Assembly (NCBI GenBank): GCA_021780095.1
Contig: JAJXZK010000123.1
Span: 1 to 16,244, forward strand
Direction: 5' to 3'
DNA: 16,244 bases
Origin: Acidobacteriota bacterium
Lineage (GTDB): Bacteria; Acidobacteriota; Terriglobia; Terriglobales; Acidobacteriaceae
Each line of letters opens with the position of its first letter. Position 1 is the stretch's first letter. Below the pieces are notes generated by a model. The model was not told the origin of the DNA, made no database searches, and saw only the letters and a program-made list of their open reading frames with translations. Shown here piece after piece: positions 7,018-13,345 of this stretch. A program made the position numbers and the translations under genes.

Positions 7018-7611
7018 ATGCAATCCGATTGGACGGTCGCGTGTGCCGCCGATGACCCGGAGGTCGTGATCCCGTGGGCTGGGAAAGATCCTTCCTTGCA
7101 TTTTGTCGATCTGAGGCAATCGCCCGAGGCCCTGCGAGAGATTTCCGAAGCCGCGGAATATCCCTGCGTCGCGGCGGCACTGCGGCGCTGGAACCAACCG
7201 GATACCTCACTGTTCACCGCGAAGTGCGACGTATGGAGCTATCCTGCAAAACTATTTGATGCGGAAGACCTGCCCGAATTCGCGTATGCACGCGGCAGCT
7301 ACATCGATCTTCTGTCCGCCGACGCAGCAAGCTTTGCCAACTTCGACGCCTGCGAAAGGCAGCTGCGTGTGTGGACGGAAATCTCGCGATCCATCGGACT
7401 GCAAGCCTGCCGGTGTGAGTGGACTTTGCGCCCGGCGCGGATATATTCCGCTTTGCCGCAGCTTGCGTCAGACGCAAGCATGTCCCGGAATGGCTTCGCA
7501 ACCACGCTCTACACCTGGGGATACGGCGACTCCCCGGAAGCGGCTGCGATTGCATGGGACGCCGCATTGCAAGCGTTGATCGAACCTCTCGGGACTTTCA
7601 GCCCATCATAA
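7018..7611 (+). CDS. Hypothetical protein downstream of YheT-type hydrolase
   Basis: The 197-residue frame begins at an ATG directly after the stop of the hydrolase, with no gap, which suggests translational coupling. I recognise no domain. The sequence is soluble-looking, acidic, rich in Ala and Trp (nine Trp), without signal peptide or membrane helix. Blocks that look conserved-protein-like are VVIPWAGKDPSLHFVDLRQ (16-34), EYPCVAAALRRWNQPDTSLF (47-66), FTAKCDVWSYPAKLFDAEDL, and ATTLYTWGYGDSPEAAAIAW near the C-terminus. Codon use and length support a real gene. A role linked to the hydrolase is only a guess from position. Confidence 0.75.
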   Translation: MQSDWTVACAADDPEVVIPWAGKDPSLHFVDLRQSPEALREISEAAEYPCVAAALRRWNQPDTSLFTAKCDVWSYPAKLFDAEDLPEFAYARGSYIDLLSADAASFANFDACERQLRVWTEISRSIGLQACRCEWTLRPARIYSALPQLASDASMSRNGFATTLYTWGYGDSPEAAAIAWDAALQALIEPLGTFSPS

Positions 7612-7646
7612 AAACCCGTAAATTCGTCGTTTCCCGATTTTTTCTC

Positions 7647-7676
7647 TTGTCGAAGTTGCGGGACCTTCAGTACATT
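7647..7676 (+). promoter_or_regulatory. Candidate sigma70 promoter for the 64-residue gene
   Basis: TTGTCG (7647-7652) and TACATT (7671-7676) are 18 bp apart and end 36 bp before the ATG at 7713. Both boxes match four of six consensus bases. Confidence 0.4.
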
Positions 7677-7712
7677 CCGTGGTGTGTCACATTTCGCCTG
7701 GGGGAAAACGTC

Positions 7713-7907
7713 ATGAGCTTTGATCTCGAAGGAATTCTCGATTCTGCAAAGGAAAAGGTAGTCGAAGCCGCCACCGAAAAATTCGGCGCCTCCGCAACAC
7801 CGATCGCCGAGAATGTAGCGAACAAGATGGAAGAGATTGTCGCGGGAAAAATGGGTGTTCCGTTGCAAGGAAAAACCGATCCCGCTGCCACCGATTCCGA
7901 AAAGTAA
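7713..7907 (+). CDS. Small hypothetical protein (64 residues)
   Basis: This short frame starts at ATG 7713 behind a strong ribosome-binding site (GGGGGA, about 8 bases upstream) and ends TAA at 7905-7907. The product begins MSFDLEGILDSAKEKVVEAA, continues with mostly amphipathic helix (ATPIAENVANKMEEIVAGKM), and ends in a polar tail. It has no Cys and no membrane segment. It has its own candidate promoter and lies just before tRNA-Arg. I do not recognise a family; a small helical stress or structural protein is possible but unsupported. Confidence 0.65.
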   Translation: MSFDLEGILDSAKEKVVEAATEKFGASATPIAENVANKMEEIVAGKMGVPLQGKTDPAATDSEK

Positions 7908-7951
7908 TTGATGTAGCCGCTTCGCCATCCTTCCTGGGCAAACTGGAACGC

Positions 7952-7957
7952 TACAAT
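7952..7957 (+). promoter_or_regulatory. Candidate -10 box for tRNA-Arg
   Basis: TACAAT lies 37 bases before the tRNA, leaving room for a leader that contains two short hairpins. No convincing -35 box is seen. Confidence 0.4.
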
Positions 7958-7965
7958 AGAGCGAA

Positions 7966-7995
7966 GCCACGCGTGTGGCCACAGACGCGCGTCTG
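7966..7995. repeat. Two hairpins in the tRNA-Arg leader
   Basis: GCCAC-GCGT-GTGGC (7966-7979) is followed by the perfect 14-bp palindrome CAGACGCGCGTCTG (7982-7995), whose last G is the first base of the mature tRNA. Such structures could guide RNase P or endonuclease processing, or be a protein-binding site. Confidence 0.5.
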
Positions 7996-8071
7996 GGCGA
8001 GTAGCTCAATCGGATAGAGCACCGGCCTTCTAAGCCGGGGGTTGTGGGTTCGATTCCCGCCTCGCCCACCA
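7995..8071 (+). tRNA. tRNA-Arg(TCT), attachment site of the right-hand element
   Basis: A full cloverleaf with acceptor GGGCGAG/CTCGCCC, discriminator A and encoded CCA (8069-8071). The anticodon stem CCGGC/GCCGG closes the loop CTTCTAA, giving anticodon TCT. The T arm is TGGGTTCGATTCCCG. A P4-type integrase starts 163 bp beyond its 3' end, the classic layout in which the tRNA 3' end is attL. The matching attR would be outside the window. Confidence 0.95.
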
Positions 8072-8174
8072 TATCAACATCCCGCCAAGTCTTACAACCT
8101 CCATAACAATCATATAAATCAATCACTTATCATAGATTTTGCATCCAATTGTGTCCTAGATGATTCTTTTGCAT

Positions 8175-8234
8175 CTCGTGGTAGAACGTGGTACGGTTGT
8201 CGGGTACTGACATACCACGAGGAAAAAATACCAC
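8175..8234. promoter_or_regulatory. Cluster of four GTGGTA/TACCAC sites upstream of int
   Basis: CTCGTGGTA (8175-8183) and TACCACGAG (8213-8221) form a perfect 9-bp inverted repeat. Further copies of the core are CGTGGTA (8187-8193) and TACCAC (8229-8234), the last touching the int ATG. P4-type integrases bind short arm sites near att and repress their own gene, so these are candidate arm-type or autoregulatory sites. The GAGGA ribosome-binding site overlaps one of them. Confidence 0.5.
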
Positions 8235-9440
8235 ATGGGACACAAGGGGCTCTCAGATAGAGAATGTAAGAACGCCAAATGCCCGCCCGCACAATCGGTC
8301 GCCAAACTGCACGACGGCGGCGGTTTATATCTCTGGACATTTCCTAATGGAAGAAAATACTGGCGGCTTCGCTACACGTTAGAGGGGAAGGAAAAGTCTC
8401 TCTCGCTGGGAGTCTACCCCTATGTATCTCTGGCAGATGCGAGAGGCAAGCGCGACGGTGTTCAGCGACAGCGCCATGCTGGATTAGACCCGTCGAGAGA
8501 GCGCAAAACAGAGAAGCGCAATAAGAAGTTGGCCGCTGCAAATTCGTTTGAATCGGTCGCGCTAGAATGGCTGGCTAAACAGGAGAACGCCTGTTCGCCA
8601 AAGCACGTTGCTACGCTGAAGCATCGCCTGGAAGTGGACGTGTTTCCTGCCCTTGGAGATCGTCCCATTGCGGAGATTGACGCGCCGGAATTATTGTCCG
8701 CTATGCGCGTGATTGAGTCTCGCGGATCGTTCGATCTGGCGCATCGCGTTCTACAAGTCTGCGGTCAAATCTTCCGCTACGGGATCGCGACGGGCCGATG
8801 CTCCCGCAACTTATCCCTGGACTTGCGTGGTGCCCTAACGCCGCATGTGAAGGGACGCCAGAACGCGGTAAGGCCCGAAGAATTACCCGCGCTGGTGAAA
8901 GCCATTGCAACCTACGACGCCCTGGGAGACAAGCAGACGCGCCTCGCGCTGCAAATGCTGGCACTCACGTTTGTGCGCACGGGCGAAATGATCGGTGCCA
9001 CATGGGATGAGATCGACACAGATAATGCGGTATGGTCAATCCCCGCCGAGCGGATGAAGATGAAAGCGGAGCACATCGTACCGCTGTCACGGCAAACTGT
9101 CGCGCTATTGGCTGAATTGAAGGCTCTCTCCGGCACCAGCCGATTCGTTTTCCCCGGACGCAATCCTGCGGTGCCGATGTCCAATAACACAATGCTGTTT
9201 GCCCTCTATCGGCTTGGCTTCAAGGGCCGCATGAGCGGGCATGGTTTCGGCGCCGTCGCCTCTACCATCCTGAATGAATCTGGGTTGTGGTCTGCCGATG
9301 CCATCGAACGCCAGCTTGCCCACTGTGAACGGAACGCGGTACGCGGAGCATACAACCGCGCCGAGTATATGTCCGAACGAAAGAAGCTGATGCAATGGTG
9401 GGCCGATCATCTCGACAAGCTGCAATCGGCTTCCCCTTAG
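8235..9440 (+). CDS. int: P4-type tyrosine integrase, catalytic Arg replaced by Gly
   Basis: The 401-residue protein has an N-terminal DUF4102 arm-binding domain (residues about 5-90: LSDRECKNAKCPP, KLHDGGGLYLWTFPNGRKYW, SLSLGVYPYVSLADAR), a core-binding domain (about 105-205) and a C-terminal catalytic domain. Arg248 (FVRTGEM), Lys275/277, His363 (LAHCERN) and the Tyr of AYNRAEY (373) are present. However, the HxxR box reads HGFG (336-339): codon 339 at 9249-9251 is GGC where relatives have an Arg codon (HGFRA). A single C-to-G change explains it. This arginine is essential in characterised tyrosine recombinases, so the enzyme may be inactive or impaired unless it is a sequencing error. The ATG follows GAGGA by 11 bases. 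Confidence 0.9.
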   Translation: MGHKGLSDRECKNAKCPPAQSVAKLHDGGGLYLWTFPNGRKYWRLRYTLEGKEKSLSLGVYPYVSLADARGKRDGVQRQRHAGLDPSRERKTEKRNKKLAAANSFESVALEWLAKQENACSPKHVATLKHRLEVDVFPALGDRPIAEIDAPELLSAMRVIESRGSFDLAHRVLQVCGQIFRYGIATGRCSRNLSLDLRGALTPHVKGRQNAVRPEELPALVKAIATYDALGDKQTRLALQMLALTFVRTGEMIGATWDEIDTDNAVWSIPAERMKMKAEHIVPLSRQTVALLAELKALSGTSRFVFPGRNPAVPMSNNTMLFALYRLGFKGRMSGHGFGAVASTILNESGLWSADAIERQLAHCERNAVRGAYNRAEYMSERKKLMQWWADHLDKLQSASP

Positions 9441-9542
9441 TTGCGGCCGATTTTGGTGGGGACGTGCAATTGCTATCTAGACAGTTGCAACGCTACCTCT
9501 ACATATGGAAGCGGAGCTATAGGACCCCACGGTATGGTAGTG

Positions 9543-9551
9543 TGCTATACT
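9543..9551 (+). promoter_or_regulatory. Extended -10 promoter for the structured leader
   Basis: TG-C-TATACT matches an extended -10 element. Transcription would start near 9558, just before the first perfect hairpin at 9573. No clear -35 box is seen. Confidence 0.4.
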
Positions 9552-9557
9552 GGAAAT

Positions 9558-9912
9558 GTAAACCAAACTAATTCTCCCTGACGGGAGACGACCCGCGAAG
9601 TTGGCTGAAACCCTCGTAGGTTTTGAGTCTCAGCCGGGATGCCTTGCGTGAGTAGGCCGTACCGCACGTAAGTTGAAGTGTCTCTTGGATCGGCTGATTC
9701 GGCCACCAAGCATGGAACGGAGTTGCACCCAGCGGTGCTGTGAGTCTTCTGGTTTTGTTATATCTGGGGGGGTGCGTCCCAGAAGAGCCCAGTTTACCGG
9801 GTTCGCCCTGCATAGGGGCTAAAAAACGCGCGACCGTCTTACAGCCGAGGTGTGTTCGGCTGTGTAGGAGGGTAATTGCGCGTAAGTATTCGACTGTTTT
9901 GGTTGAGGTAAA
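9558..9912 (+). ncRNA. Hairpin-rich non-coding RNA/leader upstream of alpA
   Basis: This stretch has no credible gene but many clean stems. They are TCTCCC/GGGAGA with loop TGAC (9573-9588); GGCTGA/TCAGCC (9603-9635) enclosing AACC/GGTT; CTTGG/CCAAG (9684-9710); GCACC/GGTGC with loop CAGC (9725-9738); CTTCTGG/CCAGAAG (9746-9785); CCCT/AGGG (9806-9817); ACAGCCGA/TCGGCTGT with a 7-base loop (9841-9863); and the enclosing ACGCGC/GCGCGT (9826-9831 with 9878-9883). The density suggests a folded RNA. Phage P4 makes an immunity RNA from the leader of its replication operon, and this RNA occupies the same place before alpA and the primase-like gene. It matches no RNA family I know. Confidence 0.5.
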
Positions 9913-9927
9913 AATTCGCTGTTCCTG

Positions 9928-9952
9928 AGGCTGCCAACAGGCGGCCTTTTTT
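9928..9952 (+). terminator. Intrinsic terminator 1 before alpA
   Basis: AGGCTGCC-AACA-GGCGGCCT is an 8-bp stem with one G-T pair and a 4-base loop, followed by a run of six T. It would end the structured RNA. Confidence 0.75.
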
Positions 9953-9972
9953 ATTCCCCTTACCAACCCTAA

Positions 9973-9996
9973 AGGCTGCCATCCGGCGGCCTTTTT
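9973..9996 (+). terminator. Intrinsic terminator 2 before alpA
   Basis: AGGCTGCC-ATCC-GGCGGCCT has the same stem as terminator 1 with another loop, followed by five T. It lies 45 bp after terminator 1 and 17 bp before the alpA start. Confidence 0.7.
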
Positions 9997-10012
9997 CTAT
10001 TGGAGAAAAACC

Positions 10013-10234
10013 ATGGCCGATGATCGAACCCAGAAAATCCTCCGTCTGCCGGACGTGAAGGCTCGCACGGGGCTTTCCCGTTCCACTATCTATCTGCGCC
10101 TGGAGACAGGCAATTTTCCCCGTCCAGTTAGCCTGGGAAAACGGGCGATCGGCTGGGTTGAGGCTGACATAAACGCGTGGATTGGCGAGCGGATCGCTGC
10201 CAGCCGTAAGGCTGAATCGGCGGCCCGCCCATGA
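10013..10234 (+). CDS. alpA: AlpA-family regulator/excisionase
   Basis: The 73-residue protein is a complete AlpA/MerR-like winged-helix DNA-binding protein: ILRLPDVKARTGLSRSTIYL (9-28), then GNFPRPVSLGKRAIGWVEAD and INAWIGERI. In P4-like elements AlpA/Vis proteins activate or repress the integrase and act in excision. The start follows GGAG (10002-10005) at good spacing. It is separated from its upstream promoter region by two terminators, so expression may depend on read-through or antitermination. Its stop overlaps the next start by ATGA. Confidence 0.9.
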   Translation: MADDRTQKILRLPDVKARTGLSRSTIYLRLETGNFPRPVSLGKRAIGWVEADINAWIGERIAASRKAESAARP

Positions 10235-10821
10235 CCGCAGAATCGTTCGCGGAGCTGGCAAACGCGCGGCGTTGCGGCGCGGGCAAGTGGCAGGCGCGAT
10301 GTATGGCGCACGAGGACCGCTACCCTTCCCTGAGCATCGCGGAAGGCAAGGACGGGCGCGTGCTGGTGCGCTGCTGGGCCGGTTGCGCGACGGTAGACAT
10401 TGTGAAAGCGGCGGGCATATCCCTGCGCGACCTGTTCGCTGGCGAGCCTGCTACGTCGCAACAAATAACCGCGCTCGCGGCGGAGCGGAAAGCCAGAGAT
10501 AAACTGGAGCGCCAGCAACGAGAGAGCGACCGTGCAGCACGCGACCGCGTCTGGAAGCTGGAGCACATCCGCGATGCGCTTGGCGCGAAGCTGGTGCGCT
10601 CGCCTGATGATGACAAGCTCGCGGAACTATTTCACACAACTTGTGATCGGTCTTGCGTGGCGGAAGCGGAACTGTATCCAACACACGAGGAAGTGGGTGG
10701 GTTGCCAATGGAAGCGCCACCCGAAACGCCCGCGTGGATCGCCGATGCGCTCTCTGACATTGGCCGGAATTTAAGCCAAGGAAAAGGCCCGTTGGAAGCG
10801 GGCCCGGAAAGGATTGCTTAA
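10231..10821 (+). CDS. Primase-type zinc finger protein (CHC2-like) without TOPRIM
   Basis: Residues 20-70 form a primase zinc-binding domain: WQARCMAHEDRYPSLSIAEG, then GRVLVRCWAGCATVDIVKAA and GISLRDLF. Likely metal ligands are Cys24, His27, Cys48 and Cys52. In phage and satellite primases this domain precedes a TOPRIM or AEP catalytic domain. Here the remaining 125 residues hold a basic/acidic helix (about 75-110, TALAAERKARDKLERQQRES) and no catalytic core, so the protein cannot make primers alone. It overlaps alpA by 4 bases and the DUF3631 gene by 1 base. It probably works with that ATPase in element replication, or as a regulator binding single-stranded DNA. Confidence 0.75.
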   Translation: MTAESFAELANARRCGAGKWQARCMAHEDRYPSLSIAEGKDGRVLVRCWAGCATVDIVKAAGISLRDLFAGEPATSQQITALAAERKARDKLERQQRESDRAARDRVWKLEHIRDALGAKLVRSPDDDKLAELFHTTCDRSCVAEAELYPTHEEVGGLPMEAPPETPAWIADALSDIGRNLSQGKGPLEAGPERIA

Positions 10822-12065
10822 TGTCTACCGAAAGTGTATCGCAATTCCCGAGTCGCCACGAAGCGGCGGCCATGACCTATGACGAATTGGCGGCATTAGT
10901 GAACGGCGTGCTCCACCATGAACCGGCGTCCCTGGAAACTGGCGCTGGCATTCTCCGCGATGTGGAGACATTCTTCAGACGATTTATCGTGCTGCCGGAT
11001 GCCTGCTATCTGCCTTTGGCTACGTGGGCGCTGGCTACGCACGTTTTCGAGCTATTTCACGCGTTCGGATACGTTGCCCTGCAATCTCCGGTTCGCGGAT
11101 GCGGAAAGACCCGCGTGCTGGAAGTGCTGGAATGTGTCTGTTCCCGCCCCTGGCGCGTGAACTCCATCACGCCCGCCGTCATCTTTCGCAAGATCGGTGC
11201 GAGCAAGCCGACTCTGATGCTGGACGAGGTGGAAATTCTTCACAGCAAGCAAAAATCAGAGACGACTCTGGCGGTGATTGCCATTCTGAATGCCGGGTAT
11301 CGCGCGGGCGCGGTTGTACCCCGTTGCGACGGCAGAGACTTCCAAGTGAAGGATTTTCCCGTCTACTGCCCGAAAGTCTTCGCCTGCATTGGCGGGATGC
11401 CGGACACAATCAGCGACCGCTGCATCATCGTGCAGATGCAGAAGGCACTCCCCAATCAGAAAGTCGAGCGGTTCAGTCAGCATCGCATCGCGTCGGAGGC
11501 GGCGGAATTTCGCCAGCGAATCGAATCAATGATGAGCAAGGTCGGTACACGCATCCGCGCCGCGTGTGAGGCAATTCCCGCGCTGTCATTCCTACGCGAC
11601 CGGCAGGAGGAAATCTGGATGCCTCTATTCGCGACACTCAGCGTTCTCGACTCGCCCCGTATGGAGGAATTGCGCAAATGTGCAGTAGCATTGACGGCCG
11701 GCAAAGTGTCCGACGATGAAGACGGTCAAACCAATTTGAAGTTGCTGGCCGACATTCGCTCCGTATGGCCCACAGCCGCAACCCACATTTTCAGCACGGC
11801 GCTGGTGGAAAACCTTCGCGATTTGGACGAGTCGCCCTGGCAGGAATTCGAGTTGAACACGCGGCGGCTGGCACATCGGTTGCGTCCGTTCGGCATTCAG
11901 TCGCGAACGGTGCGGGTCGGAAGCGCAACCGGGAAGGGGTACGCATTAGACGAGTTTCAAACCGTTTTCGACCGCTACCTTGCGACGGTTGAAGCATTAT
12001 CCGTCACATGCGACACAACCCGCACGAAGACTGGGGAAAACGATGATTCCCGAAGCGTCACATAA
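10821..12065 (+). CDS. DUF3631 ATPase (replication helicase-like)
   Basis: The 414-residue protein has a P-loop domain with Walker A SPVRGCGKT (89-97) and Walker B TLMLDE (131-136). A sensor/arginine-finger region reads CIGGMPDTISDRCIIVQMQK (189-208, with Arg200 as candidate finger). The C-terminal DUF3631 domain covers about 305-400 (WPTAATHIFSTALVENLRDL, LNTRRLAHRLRPFGIQSRTV, GKGYALDEFQTVFDRYL). DUF3631 proteins are common in phages and satellites next to primase zinc finger or TOPRIM genes and probably act as replication helicases or loaders. The start overlaps the previous stop (TAATG). After the TAA the same frame stays open for 31 codons ending VTHVTDKRGTIKGD, so the stop may be a late mutation. 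Confidence 0.85.
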   Translation: MSTESVSQFPSRHEAAAMTYDELAALVNGVLHHEPASLETGAGILRDVETFFRRFIVLPDACYLPLATWALATHVFELFHAFGYVALQSPVRGCGKTRVLEVLECVCSRPWRVNSITPAVIFRKIGASKPTLMLDEVEILHSKQKSETTLAVIAILNAGYRAGAVVPRCDGRDFQVKDFPVYCPKVFACIGGMPDTISDRCIIVQMQKALPNQKVERFSQHRIASEAAEFRQRIESMMSKVGTRIRAACEAIPALSFLRDRQEEIWMPLFATLSVLDSPRMEELRKCAVALTAGKVSDDEDGQTNLKLLADIRSVWPTAATHIFSTALVENLRDLDESPWQEFELNTRRLAHRLRPFGIQSRTVRVGSATGKGYALDEFQTVFDRYLATVEALSVTCDTTRTKTGENDDSRSVT

Positions 12066-12070
12066 CGGCA

Positions 12071-12134
12071 ATGTTACGGATCGACAAAGCGCCTCAACCC
12101 GCATGGATATTGGCTTGTGACTCATGTTACGGAT
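12071..12134 (+). repeat. 11-bp direct repeat ATGTTACGGAT, two copies
   Basis: Copies lie at 12071-12081 and 12124-12134 in the only sizeable gap of the operon. They could be protein-binding sites or a remnant of coding repetition; two copies are too few to call iterons. Confidence 0.35.
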
Positions 12135-12166
12135 AAACGTGGAACTATCAAGGGAGATTGACGAAG

Positions 12167-12616
12167 ATGGACGCGCAAATAGAGTTGCTGAATTCGGACA
12201 CGCTGGCGGTGATCCAATGGCTGGGCTTACCGGAAGGTGCGCCCTTCCCCTTAGCTAGATCGCACTCGACAATCGAACCATCCCCGCGTGCTGAGACGCT
12301 GGCGCGAGTGGAGATGCTAGCGTCTGAGATTCGCGCATGGGACGATGCGATGCTGCTATGGGTGAAAGTGCATTGTGCGTTCCGCGAGCATTCCTGGGGC
12401 AGCCTATCGCGACTCTACGTCTCGCATATAGAACACGCGCACCAGAGCGGCGGCATGTTCGCGCCAGACCGCGAGACGTTCCAAGCCATCCTTATGGCGC
12501 TGGGCTTTCAGACTGTTGATGAGATGTGCTACGGCCTAATTCTCAAAGAAGACCGCCCCAGCTTTCCCATAACGCGCAATGCCAGCGCACCAGCCAACGG
12601 AGGAAAACTTCTATGA
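12167..12616 (+). CDS. Hypothetical protein of the satellite operon
   Basis: I chose ATG 12167 because AAGGGAG (12149-12155) is correctly spaced for it; a TTG at 12158 opens the frame slightly earlier but sits almost on the ribosome-binding site. The 149-residue product starts MDAQIELLNSDTLAVIQWLG. It has a Trp-rich middle (IRAWDDAMLLWVKVHCAF, EHSWGSLSRLYVSHIEHAHQ) and a region FAPDRETFQAILMALGFQTV that could be a DNA-binding helix pair. I do not recognise the family. It overlaps the next gene by ATGA, so it belongs to the operon. Confidence 0.7.
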   Translation: MDAQIELLNSDTLAVIQWLGLPEGAPFPLARSHSTIEPSPRAETLARVEMLASEIRAWDDAMLLWVKVHCAFREHSWGSLSRLYVSHIEHAHQSGGMFAPDRETFQAILMALGFQTVDEMCYGLILKEDRPSFPITRNASAPANGGKLL

Positions 12617-13107
12617 GTGTAGAAACGACACCAAACGGAAAGACGGCCAACCTTGGACGGCATCGGCGCGCCTGTACTGTGTGCACGCATCCTGACTGCG
12701 CGGAGATCGAAACAGCCTTTGTCGCCTGGGAGAGCGCAGCCACCATCAGCGCACAGCACGGCATCGCAGACCGCGCAAGCGTGTACCGTCACGCGCACGC
12801 GCTTGGGCTCTTTGAGAAACGACGGCGAAACATTCGGGCGGCTTTGGAGCGGATCATCGAAAAGGCGGGCGACGTCGATGTGACCGCCTCCGCAGTAGTC
12901 TCCGCCGTCCAAGCCTACGCCAAGATCAACGCGGCTGGTGAATGGATCGACCGCACAGAAACCGTCTCGCTGAATGATCTTTTCGAGCGGATGAGCACGG
13001 CGGAGTTGGAATCCTACGCGCAATCGGGAACATTGCCGGCATGGTTTAGATCGACCGTGGGCGCAACAGCGAACGCGAGTCGAGGGAGCGAATCCTATGG
13101 CGAATAA
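12613..13107 (+). CDS. Cys-cluster/HTH protein, small-terminase-like
   Basis: The start is ATG 12613, four bases inside the previous gene and preceded by GGAGG (12600-12604). The 164-residue product has a Cys/His cluster C-x2-C-x-H-x2-C (CTVCTHPDC, residues 21-29), then EIETAFVAWESAATISAQHG and ADRASVYRHAHALGLFEKRR, which reads as a helix-turn-helix (about 40-66). The C-terminal block VSLNDLFERMSTAELESYAQ, SGTLPAWF recalls the tail of phage small-terminase or regulator proteins. DNA binding is likely. Whether it acts in packaging or regulation cannot be decided, since no large terminase is visible. Confidence 0.7.
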   Translation: MSVETTPNGKTANLGRHRRACTVCTHPDCAEIETAFVAWESAATISAQHGIADRASVYRHAHALGLFEKRRRNIRAALERIIEKAGDVDVTASAVVSAVQAYAKINAAGEWIDRTETVSLNDLFERMSTAELESYAQSGTLPAWFRSTVGATANASRGSESYGE

Positions 13108-13345
13108 AGGCGCACAGAAGCCGCTAGGCGCAACAGATTGCGAGCCTAGGCTATCGCACTACCCTATTGGCTCTGCGCAGTCTAGGGCGGCAGCCAGAGC
13201 TTTACTCGATAGGCGCAGAGAAGTGCAAGGTGCGGGCCTTCGTTTTACCGTCCAACTTGTAGGTAAGGTGAAAGACCCGAATCGGAAATGCACATGCCGT
13301 GCGCCGGAGGCGGGCACAATCGCAATATGCAGGTGCCTTCTATGA
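13097..13345 (+). CDS. Small paralogue 1 with Y-x-I-G-S...SRAAAR motif
   Basis: The 82-residue frame starts at ATG 13097, overlapping the previous stop by 11 bases and preceded by GAGGGAG. Residues 22-40 read YPIGSAQSRAAARALLDRR, the first of three copies of the same motif in consecutive genes. The rest is short and carries a Cys pair near the end (KCTCRAPEAG) and a final CRC. It ends by sharing ATGA with paralogue 2. I know no function for this family. The basic amphipathic helix of the motif suggests nucleic acid or protein binding. Confidence 0.6.
   Translation: MANKGAQKPLGATDCEPRLSHYPIGSAQSRAAARALLDRRREVQGAGLRFTVQLVGKVKDPNRKCTCRAPEAGTIAICRCLL

Noticed and set aside
5803..7197. 464-codon minus-strand open frame opposite the YheT-type hydrolase
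   Set aside because: The plus strand encodes a complete catalytic triad and family signature; the antisense frame has no recognisable domain and runs into tRNA-His.
9568..9966. 132-codon minus-strand frame across the structured region
   Set aside because: Its sequence is low in protein-like features, it runs through both terminator 1 and several perfect hairpins, and it lacks a ribosome-binding site.
9546..10012. Retron msr-msd RNA
   Set aside because: The region is structured, but no reverse transcriptase gene is present in the window.
12071..12134. Replication iterons
   Set aside because: Only two copies of an 11-bp repeat are present, with no AT-rich unwinding region nearby.
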